The notes: generated by a model not told the origin, from the sequence alone. A stretch of DNA of 64,000 nt from Geodermatophilus obscurus (GCF_900143215.1 NZ_FRDM01000009.1:1-64000), one strand, 5' to 3'; positions 15,347 to 24,701 are shown, counted from the stretch's first letter. A program made the numbers and translations.

Positions 15347-16522
15347 ATGTGGTCCCTCACCAGCGCCGTCCGCTTCTACCCGTGGGGCAGCCTGACGGTC
15401 ATCCCCGAGCTGCTCGGTCAGCCCAGTCCGGCCCAGCAGCCGCACGCCGAGCTCTGGCTGGGCGCGCACCCGGACGAGCCCAGCCTGCTGGCCGACGGCC
15501 GTCCGCTGGACCGGGCCATCGCCCAGGATCCCGACCGGCTGCTCGGCGGGCCGGTCGTGACGCGCTTCGGTCCGCGGCTGCCGTTCCTTATGAAGGTGCT
15601 GGCCGCCGACCGGCCGCTGTCGCTGCAGGCGCACCCGACGATGGAGCAGGCGGCGGCCGGCTACGCCGCCGAGGAGGCCGCCGGCATCCCGAAGGACGAC
15701 CCGACGCGGACGTTCAAGGACCCGTGGCACAAGCCCGAGCTGCTGCTGGCGCTGACCACCTTCGAGGCCCTGTGCGGCTTCCGGCCGGTCGAGGAGTCAC
15801 TGCACTGCCTGGCCAAGCTGCAGCTGCCCGAGCTCAAGCCGACGATCGCAGCCCTCGCCCGCGGCGGGTTGCGGGCGGCCATCCCGCAGCTGATCGCGCT
15901 GTCCGGCCGGCGCCGGACCTCCCTGGTCGAGGCCGTCGCGGACAAGGCGGCGTCCTTCGTCGCCGCCCACGACCCGGAGTTCATCAACACCTACCGCTGG
16001 GCGGCGACGCTCGCCGGGGCCTACCCGGGTGACCCCGGCGTCGTCATCTCGCTGATGTGCAACCACCTCAAGCTGGCGCCCGGTGAGGCGGTGTTCCTGC
16101 CGGCCGGCAACCTGCACGCCTACCTGAGCGGCGCCGGGGTCGAGGTCATGGCCAGCTCGGACAACGTGCTGCGCGGCGGACTGACCCGCAAGCACGTCGA
16201 CCTGGCCGCGCTGATCGAGGTGCTCGACTTCACCGACGGCCGGATCCCGGTCATCCACCCCGTGCTCGGTCCGGGCGGGCTGCGCTACCCCGTGCCGGTC
16301 GAGGACTTCGACCTCACCCGGGTACAGCTCGACGACGGCACCGGGACGCTGACCACCTCCGGGCCGCAGGTGCTGCTGTGCACCGAGGGCCGGGCGGTGC
16401 TGGCCGCGGCGGACGGCGAGCTGGTCCTGGAGAGGGGGCAGTCGGCGTTCGTCCCGGCCGGGGAGCCGGTCACCGCCCGCGGTCCCGCGCTGCTCTACCG
16501 GAGCACGACGAACCTGCGCTGA
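15347..16522 (+). CDS. manA: Mannose-6-phosphate isomerase (class I)
   Basis: ManA interconverts fructose-6-phosphate and mannose-6-phosphate using a zinc ion. The 391-residue cupin-fold protein shows the zinc-ligand segments LQAHPTMEQA and KPELLLAL, and the downstream GNLHAYLSGAGVEVMASSDN and LRGGLTRKH motifs of type I enzymes. ATG 15347 matches the family start (a strand ending in YPWGS follows). An ATG 17 codons upstream adds unrelated residues. This closes the mannose-activation block; mycobacteria have the same pmmA-manA order. Confidence 0.95.
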   Translation: MWSLTSAVRFYPWGSLTVIPELLGQPSPAQQPHAELWLGAHPDEPSLLADGRPLDRAIAQDPDRLLGGPVVTRFGPRLPFLMKVLAADRPLSLQAHPTMEQAAAGYAAEEAAGIPKDDPTRTFKDPWHKPELLLALTTFEALCGFRPVEESLHCLAKLQLPELKPTIAALARGGLRAAIPQLIALSGRRRTSLVEAVADKAASFVAAHDPEFINTYRWAATLAGAYPGDPGVVISLMCNHLKLAPGEAVFLPAGNLHAYLSGAGVEVMASSDNVLRGGLTRKHVDLAALIEVLDFTDGRIPVIHPVLGPGGLRYPVPVEDFDLTRVQLDDGTGTLTTSGPQVLLCTEGRAVLAAADGELVLERGQSAFVPAGEPVTARGPALLYRSTTNLR

Positions 16523-16541
16523 CCCCCGCCCGACGGACGGC

Positions 16542-17597
16542 TCAGCCGGGTGTCCCGTGACGGGTCGAGCGCCGGGCGACGAGCGCGGCGACCCCGGCGG
16601 AGGCCAGCTCGACGACGGTGAACACCACCCGGGACACGATGGCGAGGGCCAGGGCCTGCCCGTAGGGCAGGACCGCGGTCAGCGCTCCCACGATGACGGC
16701 CTCCCGGGCCCCGATGCCCGAGGGCAGGACGAAGGCGGCCAGGCCGGCGGTCATCGCCACCCCCATGGTCCCCACGCACAGGACGAGGAGCAGCGCCCTG
16801 TTGGTCGACCCGGGGCCCAGGACCGTGTCGACCAACAGGAACAGCTGGACGCCGTACAGCAGGTAGCCCAGGAGGCTGAGACCGCTCGCGCGCAGGATCG
16901 CCCCGCCGGCGAGACGCTGCGGGAGCGGCTGCTGCCGCAGCAGCGCCAGCAGCCGGTCGACGACGGACGTCAGGACCGCGGGGTGCAGCAGTGCGAGGCC
17001 CACGGGCAGCAGGGTGAACAGCCACAGCAGGGCGGGTCGGCTGCCGGCCAGCGCCGGGATCGCGAGCAGGCCGGCGAGCAGGGAGGTGACGACGGCGACC
17101 CCTGCGGTCAGCAGCGAGGCGGTGAGGCCGCGGACCCGGGAGATGCCGGCCGCCCGGGCCAGTTCCATCTGGAGCAGGAGCGCCACGACCGAGCCCGGCA
17201 CGTACTTCCCGAGCTGGCCGACGAGATAGACCCTTGCGGCCTGGGGGATCCGGACACGCGCGCCCATCGCGGCCAGCGCCGCACGCCAGACGAGCGGACC
17301 GAGCAGCACCCCCGCCGCCGTGGCGAGCACCGAGAGCAGGACGTGTACCCACGGGAGGGCGCGCACAGTGGCGGACACCTCGGGCCACTGCCGGGCCACC
17401 TGGACCGCGGCGAACGCCACGACGGTGGCCACCGTCAGCCGCCTGACCCAGGTCAGCAGCACCGACAGCCCGGTGCGGTGCGGGATGGCGACGGCCGGCG
17501 TCGTCCGGGCGGAGCCGGTCGGCTCCGCGACGTCGTCGTCCACCGGGTCCGCACCGCCACCATCCGGCGTGGCGCGGTGCGGCCGACCGTCACTCAT
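16542..17597 (-). CDS. Flippase-like lysylphosphatidylglycerol synthase TM family protein
   Basis: The 351-residue protein is mostly membrane helices (about eight, from residue 40 onward) and carries QLGKYVPGSV and PSGIGAREA, both typical of the LPG_synthase_TM (UPF0104/AglD) family. Relatives occur in glycan gene clusters, where they are thought to help move lipid-linked sugars or to act as glycosyltransferase partners. It follows the YfhO-like gene by 7 bases on the same strand. The first 35 residues are acidic and Pro-rich and should lie in the cytoplasm. Its role in this cluster is inferred from context. Confidence 0.8.
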   Translation of the reverse strand: MSDGRPHRATPDGGGADPVDDDVAEPTGSARTTPAVAIPHRTGLSVLLTWVRRLTVATVVAFAAVQVARQWPEVSATVRALPWVHVLLSVLATAAGVLLGPLVWRAALAAMGARVRIPQAARVYLVGQLGKYVPGSVVALLLQMELARAAGISRVRGLTASLLTAGVAVVTSLLAGLLAIPALAGSRPALLWLFTLLPVGLALLHPAVLTSVVDRLLALLRQQPLPQRLAGGAILRASGLSLLGYLLYGVQLFLLVDTVLGPGSTNRALLLVLCVGTMGVAMTAGLAAFVLPSGIGAREAVIVGALTAVLPYGQALALAIVSRVVFTVVELASAGVAALVARRSTRHGTPG

Positions 17598-17604
17598 CGG
17601 CTCG

Positions 17605-19938
17605 TCACGGTTGCGGGGTACCCGCGCGGACGGCGTCCCCGCGTCCGGAGAGCACGTCGGGCGTCCCGTCCGGCGCGGGCCCGGGGTCCGCGGTGGGGAG
17701 TGGCCCACCCCGCCGGCGACGTCGGTGCCCGCCGACGGCCCACACCACCGACTGGCCGAGGGTGACGAGGGCCGCGACGCCCAGGGCCGCCGCCCCCACC
17801 GACGACCCGGGCGACCGGAAGTCGACCTCCAGGACGTGCCGGCCGGCCGGGACCGCGACGGTGAGGAGCCCGGCGGGTCCGTCCAGCACCCGGACCGGCC
17901 GGCCGTCGAGCGTCGCGGTGTAGCCGGGCCAGGTCAACCGGGCGAAGACCAGCGTGCCGGGACGGGCGGCCTGGAACCGCACCTCTTCGCGGACGCCTGT
18001 CCCGGCGTCCGACAGGACCTCCACCCCGGGCGACACCCAGGACAGCCGCCCGTCGTACCCGACGGTCGGGCCCCGGACCCACACGGTGCGCAGGTCGTCG
18101 CGGGCCGCGACCGACCACCCGTCCGGCGGGGGCCCGGCGGCCGGTCCGGGGAAGAGCCGGGCATCGATCACCAGGGTCTGCACGCGCAACAGGTCGACCA
18201 GCGGCACGCCCGTGGCGCCGGCCGGTCGCAGGGCGCGGTCGAGGGCCTCCGGGCAGACCTGCCCCCGGTAGTCCATGCACAGGGCGTCGACGAACTCCGC
18301 GAAGCCCATGCCGCTGTACCGCACGATCGACTCGTGCCCGGACATGAGGGGCTCGTTGCCGAACAGCAGGTCACCGGGCGGCCGGGCCGGGACCGTCACC
18401 GGCGACGCCCGGGAGGCCAGCTGCAGCACCGTGCCCCGGTAGGCGGACGTGCGCTCCCGCACCTCGGTGATGGAGACGGGCGTGGGCAGGGAGACGACCG
18501 CGTCGGCGTCGTCCGCTGCGTCGGGTTGCTCGGGCGGGGGCAGCGGCAGCTGACCGCTCTGGTAGGTGACGACCAGGGCGGTGCCCACGACCAGGACCGC
18601 GGCGGAGAGGACCGGCCCGCGCCGGTGGAACGCGGCCACGGCCAGGAGGACGAGCACGAGGACCACGAGCGCGGCGACGACGTGCATCAGGACGACGTCG
18701 GGCCGGACGGCGAAGGAGAGGTAGCCGCCCGCGGCCACGACGGCGACCGTCGTCAGCGTCCGGGCGCGGATCCGGTCACCGGCCAGCCCCGCCGACAGCA
18801 GGAGCGCGAGGACGACGGCGAGCGCGAGGTAGAGGTACTCGATCAGCCGGATCGGCCAGCGGAAGAGCCAGAGGTTGGACGGCCCGAGGGCGAGCACCCC
18901 GAACACGGCGGCGGCGACCAGTGCGCTGGTCACCGGCCGGTCCGGGCGCCGCCACCCGTGCCACCGCACCCACGGCAGCAGCGGGAGGGCGAACCAGAGG
19001 AAGTAGGTCGAGGGCAGGCGCTCGACGAGTGCGCCACCCCAGTTGAGGATCGCGGGGACGTAGGTGGGGGCGCTGGAGGCGGCGACGTCGCCGAGCTGGG
19101 GGACGAGGAACGTGTCGTTCGCCAGCATCGCGACCTGCTGCCGCTCGGTCACCGGCAGCGTCCCCACCAGCGGCAGGAAGACGAGTGCCGCGGTGGCTCC
19201 CACGCAGGCGCCGGTCAGCACCAGCCCTCCCAGCCGGCGGTGCTCCCGGCGCGCGAGGAGCTCGGCGGCGATGCCGGCGAGCACGACCACCATGCCGAGC
19301 GCCGCGTACGGGTTGCCGGTCGTCATGCCGAGGGCGCCGAAGACGAACGGCACGACCGGCAGGAGGTGGCCGCGGGACTGACGACGGGCCGCCCACCAGA
19401 ACCAGGTCACCCAGGTGAACGCCATGAGCCCTGCCGGCCAGCCGGACGCCTCGTAGAACAGGGTGAACCCCATGACGGGGACGCCCAGGGCGACGACCAC
19501 CGCGGCCACCCGGCAGGCCCCGTACTCGCGGAACAGCAGGTAGGCGCCCATGCCCAGCAGGGCCAGGAACTGGATCTGCACGACGGCGGCCGCCGCGGCC
19601 AGGTCGTCGAACAGCGAGACCAGTACGTAGTCCAGCAGCTGGACCGGGTTCCACAGCGCATAGGCCGCCTCGGCGGCGTAGTTGCCGCCGCTCCAGCCGG
19701 CGGGGTCCATCGGAGGCCACTGCCCGCTGCGCAGTCGCTCGCCGAACTGGTGCCACAGCGGGACGAAGGACTCGGGGTTGTCCCCGCGGTAGTAGAACGT
19801 GTGCCGCTGCAGGAACGGGATGGTCGTCAGGACTGCGACGGCGAGCCCGACGCCGACGACGACCACGACCTCGAGAACCCGGTGCCGGCGGCGGTCGCTG
19901 GTCGGCGGTCCGGTCGACCTCTCCGCAGCGGTGCTCAC
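17605..19938 (-). CDS. YfhO-like large membrane protein (GT-C type glycosylation protein)
   Basis: The 777-residue product has about twelve membrane helices in the first 440 residues. An early DNPESFVPLWHQFGERLRSG loop is placed like the acidic first loop of GT-C glycosyltransferases. A large outer domain (about 460-700) ends in a beta-rich segment with LTWPGYTATLDGRPV, the hallmark of YfhO-family proteins, and a last helix. YfhO relatives glycosylate teichoic acids or other wall polymers with polyprenyl-phosphate sugars. Transfer to a surface polymer outside the membrane is the likely role. GTG 19938 begins just before a basic stretch; the gene is divergent from the GT2 at 20094. Confidence 0.8.
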   Translation of the reverse strand: MSTAAERSTGPPTSDRRRHRVLEVVVVVGVGLAVAVLTTIPFLQRHTFYYRGDNPESFVPLWHQFGERLRSGQWPPMDPAGWSGGNYAAEAAYALWNPVQLLDYVLVSLFDDLAAAAAVVQIQFLALLGMGAYLLFREYGACRVAAVVVALGVPVMGFTLFYEASGWPAGLMAFTWVTWFWWAARRQSRGHLLPVVPFVFGALGMTTGNPYAALGMVVVLAGIAAELLARREHRRLGGLVLTGACVGATAALVFLPLVGTLPVTERQQVAMLANDTFLVPQLGDVAASSAPTYVPAILNWGGALVERLPSTYFLWFALPLLPWVRWHGWRRPDRPVTSALVAAAVFGVLALGPSNLWLFRWPIRLIEYLYLALAVVLALLLSAGLAGDRIRARTLTTVAVVAAGGYLSFAVRPDVVLMHVVAALVVLVLVLLAVAAFHRRGPVLSAAVLVVGTALVVTYQSGQLPLPPPEQPDAADDADAVVSLPTPVSITEVRERTSAYRGTVLQLASRASPVTVPARPPGDLLFGNEPLMSGHESIVRYSGMGFAEFVDALCMDYRGQVCPEALDRALRPAGATGVPLVDLLRVQTLVIDARLFPGPAAGPPPDGWSVAARDDLRTVWVRGPTVGYDGRLSWVSPGVEVLSDAGTGVREEVRFQAARPGTLVFARLTWPGYTATLDGRPVRVLDGPAGLLTVAVPAGRHVLEVDFRSPGSSVGAAALGVAALVTLGQSVVWAVGGHRRRRRGGPLPTADPGPAPDGTPDVLSGRGDAVRAGTPQP

Positions 19939-20023
19939 CGAGAGGCCTCTCCTCCGTGGTGCCCGGGATCCGTGGTCATCCCTCGTCGTGCACGGTCGGC
20001 GCGGGCGCGAGGTGCTGTGACGT

Positions 20024-20029
20024 TACCCT
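20024..20029 (+). promoter_or_regulatory. -10 element (TACCCT) for the GT2 gene in the divergent intergenic region
   Basis: TACCCT lies about 65 bases before the ATG of the GT2 gene within the 155-base gap between two divergent genes. No clear -35 element is visible. Confidence 0.4.
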
Positions 20030-20093
20030 CCGAGAGCGGATCGGGCCCCTGAGCTGGCGCGGGACGAGTGGAGCGGGACGGGAGCCAGCGGGC

Positions 20094-20888
20094 ATGGACG
20101 AGTCGGCACCCACGCCGGGAAGTGGCTCGGCTCAGGGCGCCGCGAGGTGCGCGCTCACCTACGTCGTCCCGGCGCACAACAGCACGCTGGCCATCGAGCC
20201 CACGCTCCGCGCGCTGGCGAGCCGACTGGCCGACCGGGACGCCGAGGTGATCGTCGTCGAGAACGGTTCGACCGACGGCACCTCCGCCCTGCTCCTGGGG
20301 ATCGAGCAGACCTGGGCCCACCCCGGGGTGCCCCTGCGGCTCCTCCGGTCGGCCAAGGGGATGGGCAACGCCTACCGCGCCGGCATCGCCGCCAGCCGCG
20401 GGGAACGGGTGGTCCTGACGGCGGACGACCTGCCGTTCGGGTTCGACGACCTGGACGCCGCCGAGGGCGTGGACCCCACCGCCCACCCGGTGGTCATCGG
20501 GTCCAAGGGACATCCGGACTCCGACGTCGACCGGGGGCTCCTGCGGCGGGTCCTCAGCTCGGGCTTCCGGGTGCTGCGACGCGTGGTCCTGGGGATGCGG
20601 ACGCTCGACCCGCAGGGCACGTTCGTGCTGGCCGGCGACTGGGCGCGCGGAATCGTCCCCCGGCTCGTCGAGCCCGGTTACCTGGTGACGACGGAGCTGT
20701 GCCACGTCGCCGAACGCTCGGGGGTGCAGCCGCTGGAGGTGCCGGTGCGGCTCTCCCCGCAGCACCGCGACCATCGCAGCCGCATCGCCGTGCGGGACGT
20801 CTGGCAGATGGCCGTGGGGTTGCTGGCGATCCGGCGCCGGCACGCGTCCCCGGCAGACGGACGAGCGGCGGCGGCCGCTCAGCGGTAG
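20094..20888 (+). CDS. Family 2 glycosyltransferase
   Basis: The 264-residue protein starts its GT2 domain with LTYVVPAHNS (about 21-30), then the nucleotide-binding VIVVENGSTDGTS. A KGMGNAYRAGI segment and TADDLPFG follow, the latter in the place of the DxD metal site. No membrane helix is present. Lipid-linked sugar formation or chain elongation on the cytoplasmic side is likely. It converges with the sugar-nucleotide genes, overlapping the end of the oxidoreductase gene (20879) by 10 bases. ATG 20094 has a GGGAGCC stretch about 10 bases upstream. Confidence 0.85.
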   Translation: MDESAPTPGSGSAQGAARCALTYVVPAHNSTLAIEPTLRALASRLADRDAEVIVVENGSTDGTSALLLGIEQTWAHPGVPLRLLRSAKGMGNAYRAGIAASRGERVVLTADDLPFGFDDLDAAEGVDPTAHPVVIGSKGHPDSDVDRGLLRRVLSSGFRVLRRVVLGMRTLDPQGTFVLAGDWARGIVPRLVEPGYLVTTELCHVAERSGVQPLEVPVRLSPQHRDHRSRIAVRDVWQMAVGLLAIRRRHASPADGRAAAAAQR

Positions 20889-21832
20889 GGCGAGCCGGCC
20901 GACCGCCGCACGGCCAGGGCCACCTCGAGAGCCCGACGACCCTGGAGGCCGGTCACTCGTGGTGACCGGCGGTGCATGACGCAGTCGAGGAAGTGCTCGA
21001 GTTCGAGTGCCAGCGGCTCTCCGCGGTGCTCGAGGAAGGGGATCTCGACCAGCCCGCTCTGCCGGTAGCGCACGCCCCCCTCGGCGAGGAACTCGTTGTG
21101 GTCCACCCGGTGGATCGTGAGGTCCTGGCGCACCAGGTCCAGGACGACGAAGTTCGTGCGCTGGGTCAGCTCGATGCGGCGGATCTTGGTCTGCCCGATC
21201 CGGCTGGCCGTGACGCTCGCCGTCACCCCGTTCCGGAACCGGAGCAGGGCGGTCGCGAGGTCCAGGGAGTCGGTCCGCTCACGCCGGCCCATCCCCTCGA
21301 CCCGCTCGACGTCGGAGCCGGCCAGGGCCAGGGCCAGCTCGAGGTCGTGGATCATGAGGTCGAGAACGACGTCTGCGGTGACCCGCGGCGAGAACGGGCC
21401 CATGCGGGTCAGCTCCACGTGCAGCGGGTCGTGCACGAGGCCGTCGAGCTGGAGCACCGCGGGGTTGAAGCGCTCGACGTGGCCGGTCATCAGGACCCGG
21501 TGGTGCTCCCGGGCCGCCTCGATGAGGGCGTCGGCGTCCTCGACCGTCGTGGCGATGGGCTTCTCGACGAGCAGGTCCACCCCGGCCTCGAGCAGCGGGA
21601 CGCCGATCTCGGCGTGCCGCTCGCTGGGTACGGCGAGGACGGCGGCCTCGGCGAGCCCGGCGACCGCTGCAGGCTCGGCGCAGTACCGCGCACCCACGGA
21701 CTCCGCCAGCGCCCGGCCGCGCGGACCGTCCGGGTCGACGACCAGCGTCAGCTCCGCCTCGGGCAGTCGGCGCAGGACCCGGGCGTGGTTGGCCCCCATC
21801 AACCCCGCGCCCACGACGGCCACCGCGGTCAC
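20879..21832 (-). CDS. Gfo/Idh/MocA oxidoreductase, WbpB/WlbA-like sugar-nucleotide 3-dehydrogenase
   Basis: The 317-residue protein begins with a Rossmann motif (VAVVGAGLMGANHARVL) and has the family's EKPIATTVEDAD segment, whose Lys serves in catalysis, and GHVERFNPA. In 2,3-diacetamido sugar pathways such an enzyme oxidises C3 of UDP-GlcNAc uronate before transamination. The next two genes upstream on this strand encode the matching aminotransferase and N-acetyltransferase, which supports that assignment over a generic oxidoreductase. GTG 21832 overlaps the aminotransferase stop by 4 bases. Confidence 0.85.
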   Translation of the reverse strand: MTAVAVVGAGLMGANHARVLRRLPEAELTLVVDPDGPRGRALAESVGARYCAEPAAVAGLAEAAVLAVPSERHAEIGVPLLEAGVDLLVEKPIATTVEDADALIEAAREHHRVLMTGHVERFNPAVLQLDGLVHDPLHVELTRMGPFSPRVTADVVLDLMIHDLELALALAGSDVERVEGMGRRERTDSLDLATALLRFRNGVTASVTASRIGQTKIRRIELTQRTNFVVLDLVRQDLTIHRVDHNEFLAEGGVRYRQSGLVEIPFLEHRGEPLALELEHFLDCVMHRRSPRVTGLQGRRALEVALAVRRSAGSPYR

Positions 21833-22932
21833 CGGAGGACCTCGGTGACGGCTGCGACGATCCGGTCGAGGTCGGACCGGCTCAGCTGGGGGTGGACGGG
21901 GAGGGAGACCACCTCGGTCGTCATCTGCGCTGCGACGGGCGTCTCGTCGACGACGACCCGCGGGTGGTCCCGGTGACCGGGGTGGTCGTGGACCAGCGTC
22001 GGGTAGTAGACGCCGGCCCGGATGCCTCGCTGCGCCAGCCCGGCCACGACACCGTCCCGGTCCACTGGCGCGTCCGCGGTGACCCGCACCGTGTACTGGT
22101 GGAAGACGTGCTCGCGTCCGGTCGGCACGGAGGGCAGGCGCAGCCCGGGCACGGAGCGCAGCCCCTCCGACAGATGGGCCGCGTGGGCGCGCCGGGCGTC
22201 GTTGATCGCCTGGAGCCGGCCGAGCTGGGGGAGGGCGATCGCCGCCTGGAGATCGGTGAGCCGGTAGTTGTGGCCGGGCACCTCGTACCGGTACGGCACC
22301 CGCATGCCGTGGTTGCGGAGCAGGCGGAGCCGATCGGCGACGTCCGCGTCCGCGGTCGTGATCATCCCGCCCTCGGCGCACATGACGTTCTTGGTCGCGT
22401 AGAACGAGAAGCACCCGACGCCGAAGGACCCAACGGAGCGTCCGTCGACCCGTGCACCGTGCGCCTGGGCGGCGTCCTCCACGATCGACAGTCCCCGCTC
22501 CCGGGCGAGCTCGTCGAACCGGGGCATGTCCGCCGGCAGCCCGTAGAGGTGCACCGGGAGGACGGCCCGGGTCCGCTCGCCGACCAGTGCCCGCGCGCAC
22601 TCGACGTCGAGGCAGAAGTCCTCCGTGACGTCGGCGAAGCGCGCGGTCGCTCCCGACTCGAGGATGGCGTTCAGCGTCGCCACGAAGGTGAACGGCGAGG
22701 TGATCACCTCGTCACCCGGTCCGATCCCCAGCGCCTGGAGCGCCGCGACCAGCGCGGTGGTGCCGCTGTTGACGGCGACGGCGTGCTCGACGTCGTGCGC
22801 GGCGGCGAACCGTTGTTCGAGCTGCTCGACCTTCGGCCCCTGGGTCAGCCGGCCCGAGCGCAGGACCTCGAGGACGAGCGCCTCCTCGTCCGGGCCGATG
22901 GCGACGGCGGAGATCGGGATCGGCGCGTTCAC
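21829..22932 (-). CDS. DegT/DnrJ/EryC1-type sugar aminotransferase (WbpE/WlbC-like)
   Basis: This PLP-dependent enzyme of 367 residues would aminate the 3-keto sugar nucleotide using glutamate. It has NSGTTALVAAL, DAAQAHGA and the cofactor segment FYATKNVMCAEGGM, with Lys181 as the Schiff-base lysine, then NYRLTDLQAAI and a HQYTVRV strand. Length and motif order fit the family. GTG 22932 sits a few residues before the first helix; it overlaps the stop of the acetyltransferase gene by 4 bases. The three genes therefore form one operon. Confidence 0.9.
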   Translation of the reverse strand: MNAPIPISAVAIGPDEEALVLEVLRSGRLTQGPKVEQLEQRFAAAHDVEHAVAVNSGTTALVAALQALGIGPGDEVITSPFTFVATLNAILESGATARFADVTEDFCLDVECARALVGERTRAVLPVHLYGLPADMPRFDELARERGLSIVEDAAQAHGARVDGRSVGSFGVGCFSFYATKNVMCAEGGMITTADADVADRLRLLRNHGMRVPYRYEVPGHNYRLTDLQAAIALPQLGRLQAINDARRAHAAHLSEGLRSVPGLRLPSVPTGREHVFHQYTVRVTADAPVDRDGVVAGLAQRGIRAGVYYPTLVHDHPGHRDHPRVVVDETPVAAQMTTEVVSLPVHPQLSRSDLDRIVAAVTEVLR

Positions 22933-23522
22933 ACCAGCGCCGCTCGGTGCTCTGCCGTCCCGTCGCGGTGATCGGTGCACCGCAGGTCACCGGGGGGCTC
23001 CGCGGCACGGCTGACCACCTCGCCGCACTCGCACACCCATCCGGCGGGGCGGGCGGGGTTGCCGATCACCAGCTGGTGCGGTTCGACGTCCCGGGTCACG
23101 ACCGAACCCGCGGCGACCATCGCCCAGCGGCCGAGCACGGTGCCGCAGACGATGGTCGCGTTGGCGCCTATGGAGGCGCCGTCGTGCACGACGGTCGGGG
23201 TGACCGACCACTGGTCGGCCGAGGCGCGGGGCCGCAGGTCGTTGGTGAACACGGCGCTCGGGCCGACGAAGACCTCCGACCCCAGCCTGACCCCGTTGTA
23301 GACGGAGACGTTGTTCTGGATCTTGCACCGGTCGCCGACCACGGCACCCGAGTCCACGAAGACGTTCTTGCCGAGGACGCAGCCTGCTCCGATCACCGCG
23401 CCGGCCCGGACGTGGGCGTGGTGCCAGATCCGGGTGCCCGCACCGATCCGCGCGGCATCCTCGATGACGGCCGTCTCGTGGGCGGCCGCCGGGTGACGCA
23501 CGGGCTCCTGTGCCGAAGCCAT
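22929..23522 (-). CDS. Left-handed beta-helix N-acetyltransferase (WbpD/WlbB-like)
   Basis: The 197-residue protein shows hexapeptide repeats (isoleucine-rich ladder from about residue 17 to 120), then NDLRPRA and VVHDGASIGANATI, close to the WbpD/WlbB acetyltransferases. These N-acetylate the 3-amino group of UDP-2-acetamido-3-amino sugar uronates with acetyl-CoA. Near the C-terminus CECGEVV is a CxC pair often found in this subgroup. ATG 23522 precedes the first repeat by about 16 residues. It is the first gene of the three-gene sugar-nucleotide operon and is divergent from the methyltransferase. Confidence 0.88.
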   Translation of the reverse strand: MASAQEPVRHPAAAHETAVIEDAARIGAGTRIWHHAHVRAGAVIGAGCVLGKNVFVDSGAVVGDRCKIQNNVSVYNGVRLGSEVFVGPSAVFTNDLRPRASADQWSVTPTVVHDGASIGANATIVCGTVLGRWAMVAAGSVVTRDVEPHQLVIGNPARPAGWVCECGEVVSRAAEPPGDLRCTDHRDGTAEHRAALV

Positions 23523-23828
23523 GATCTCCGTCCGGGTCGGTGTGGTCCGGGTCACAGCCGGATCGGTCGAGGGCAGCCTACGGCGATCCCACGACGCCAC
23601 CACCGGTCCGGAACCGCGCCCGTGCGGCATCGCCGCCGCTCCCTCCGCCGCCAGGGAAGACGCGCACCCCGGGTGGTGGTGTACCGACCCCCCGGAGTGG
23701 GCACCGGGTCACTCGCCGTGGTTGCCGCGACGTCGGTGGGACCAAGGTGCGAGAGCCGTGGAGACCTGGCGGCGGAGCCCGCCGGAGCCGCGGCCGGGGG
23801 AGGGGTGCGCGTGTCCGGAGGTCCACGG
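23523..23828. other. Divergent intergenic region, no gene seen
   Basis: The 306 bases separate the acetyltransferase start from the methyltransferase start. The plus-strand frame of the methyltransferase is open across it but encodes no recognisable domain. Nothing better than weak promoter-like hexamers is visible. Confidence 0.5.
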
Positions 23829-24698
23829 ATGCGACCCGGCCGGCTTCCCGCCGCGGTGCGGCGCTGGCTGGTCCGGACGGCGGTGGCGCCGGTCGAGGCC
23901 CGGTTCGCCCGCCGGGTGGAGGCGGCCGTGCGCGCCGAGGCCGACCAGGTGGAGGCGGTCGTGCGCGCCGAGGCCGACCGGGTGATCCGGGCGGTGCACG
24001 AGGTCGAGTTCCGGGAGCGGCGGGACCTGCTCGCGGCGGGGGAGCGGGACGCGGCCGTGGCCTCGGCCCGGTTCGCGGCCCGGGAGATGTCGACCGCCCT
24101 CGCCTTCCACGACCCGGTCAGCACGCTGCGGTACGCCGTCGAGATCGCCCCGACCGGCGGCCTGGCGCTGGAGTTCGGCGTCTTCCGGGGGAGCTCGCTG
24201 GAGGTCATCGCCGAGGGGCGCGGTCGCCGCGACGTGTACGGCTTCGACTCCTTCCAGGGGCTGCCGGCGGACTACCGCCCCCACGTGCGGGCCGGCGCCT
24301 TCGCCACCGACGGACTGCCCGAGGTCGCCGGCGCCGAACTCGTCGTGGGCTGGTTCCAGGACACCCTCCCCGGCTTCCTCGCCGCCCACCCGGGTCCGGT
24401 CCACCTGCTGCACGTCGACGGAGACCTCTACTCCTCGGCAGTGACCGTCCTCGAGCACGTCGGCCACCGGCTGGTCCCCGGCTCGGTGGTGGTCTTCGAC
24501 GAGTTCTTCAACTTCCCGGGCTGGGAGCAGCACGAGTACCGGGCGTGGCAGGAGCACCTCGCGCGCACCGGGACCCGGGCGGCCTATGCGGCGTACACGT
24601 CGAACAACGAGCAGGTCGTCGTCCGCGTCCTGGACCCCGGGACCCCGCCGGGGACTGACCGGGCGTGGCGTCCCGGCGGTGCCCGGTCGGCGCCCTAG
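23829..24698 (+). CDS. TylF/MycF-like class I methyltransferase with N-terminal coiled coil
   Basis: The 289-residue protein starts with a basic stretch and an alanine/arginine/glutamate helix (about 25-80, with a repeated VRAEADRV motif) likely to be a coiled coil. The SAM-dependent domain follows: LEFGVFRGSSLEVIA for cofactor binding, YGFDSFQGLP, then HVDGDLYSSAVTVLE and VVFDEFFNFPGWEQHE. The acidic residues in the last two place it with the metal-dependent macrocin O-methyltransferase (TylF) group. Sugar O-methylation in the adjacent polysaccharide pathway is likely. ATG 23829 has GGAGG 8 bases upstream; GTG 23811 is an alternative. Confidence 0.8.
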   Translation: MRPGRLPAAVRRWLVRTAVAPVEARFARRVEAAVRAEADQVEAVVRAEADRVIRAVHEVEFRERRDLLAAGERDAAVASARFAAREMSTALAFHDPVSTLRYAVEIAPTGGLALEFGVFRGSSLEVIAEGRGRRDVYGFDSFQGLPADYRPHVRAGAFATDGLPEVAGAELVVGWFQDTLPGFLAAHPGPVHLLHVDGDLYSSAVTVLEHVGHRLVPGSVVVFDEFFNFPGWEQHEYRAWQEHLARTGTRAAYAAYTSNNEQVVVRVLDPGTPPGTDRAWRPGGARSAP

Positions 24699-24701
24699 CG
24701 T
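24696..24701 (+). promoter_or_regulatory. -10 element (TAGCGT) for the HNH lipoprotein gene
   Basis: TAGCGT overlaps the stop codon of the methyltransferase gene. A leader of about 30 bases with GGGAGGAG leads to GTG 24737. Confidence 0.45.

Noticed and set aside
23523-23828. N-terminal extension of the methyltransferase through the intergenic region
   Set aside because: The frame is open, but codons there encode no recognisable domain, and ATG 23829 has a good GGAGG.
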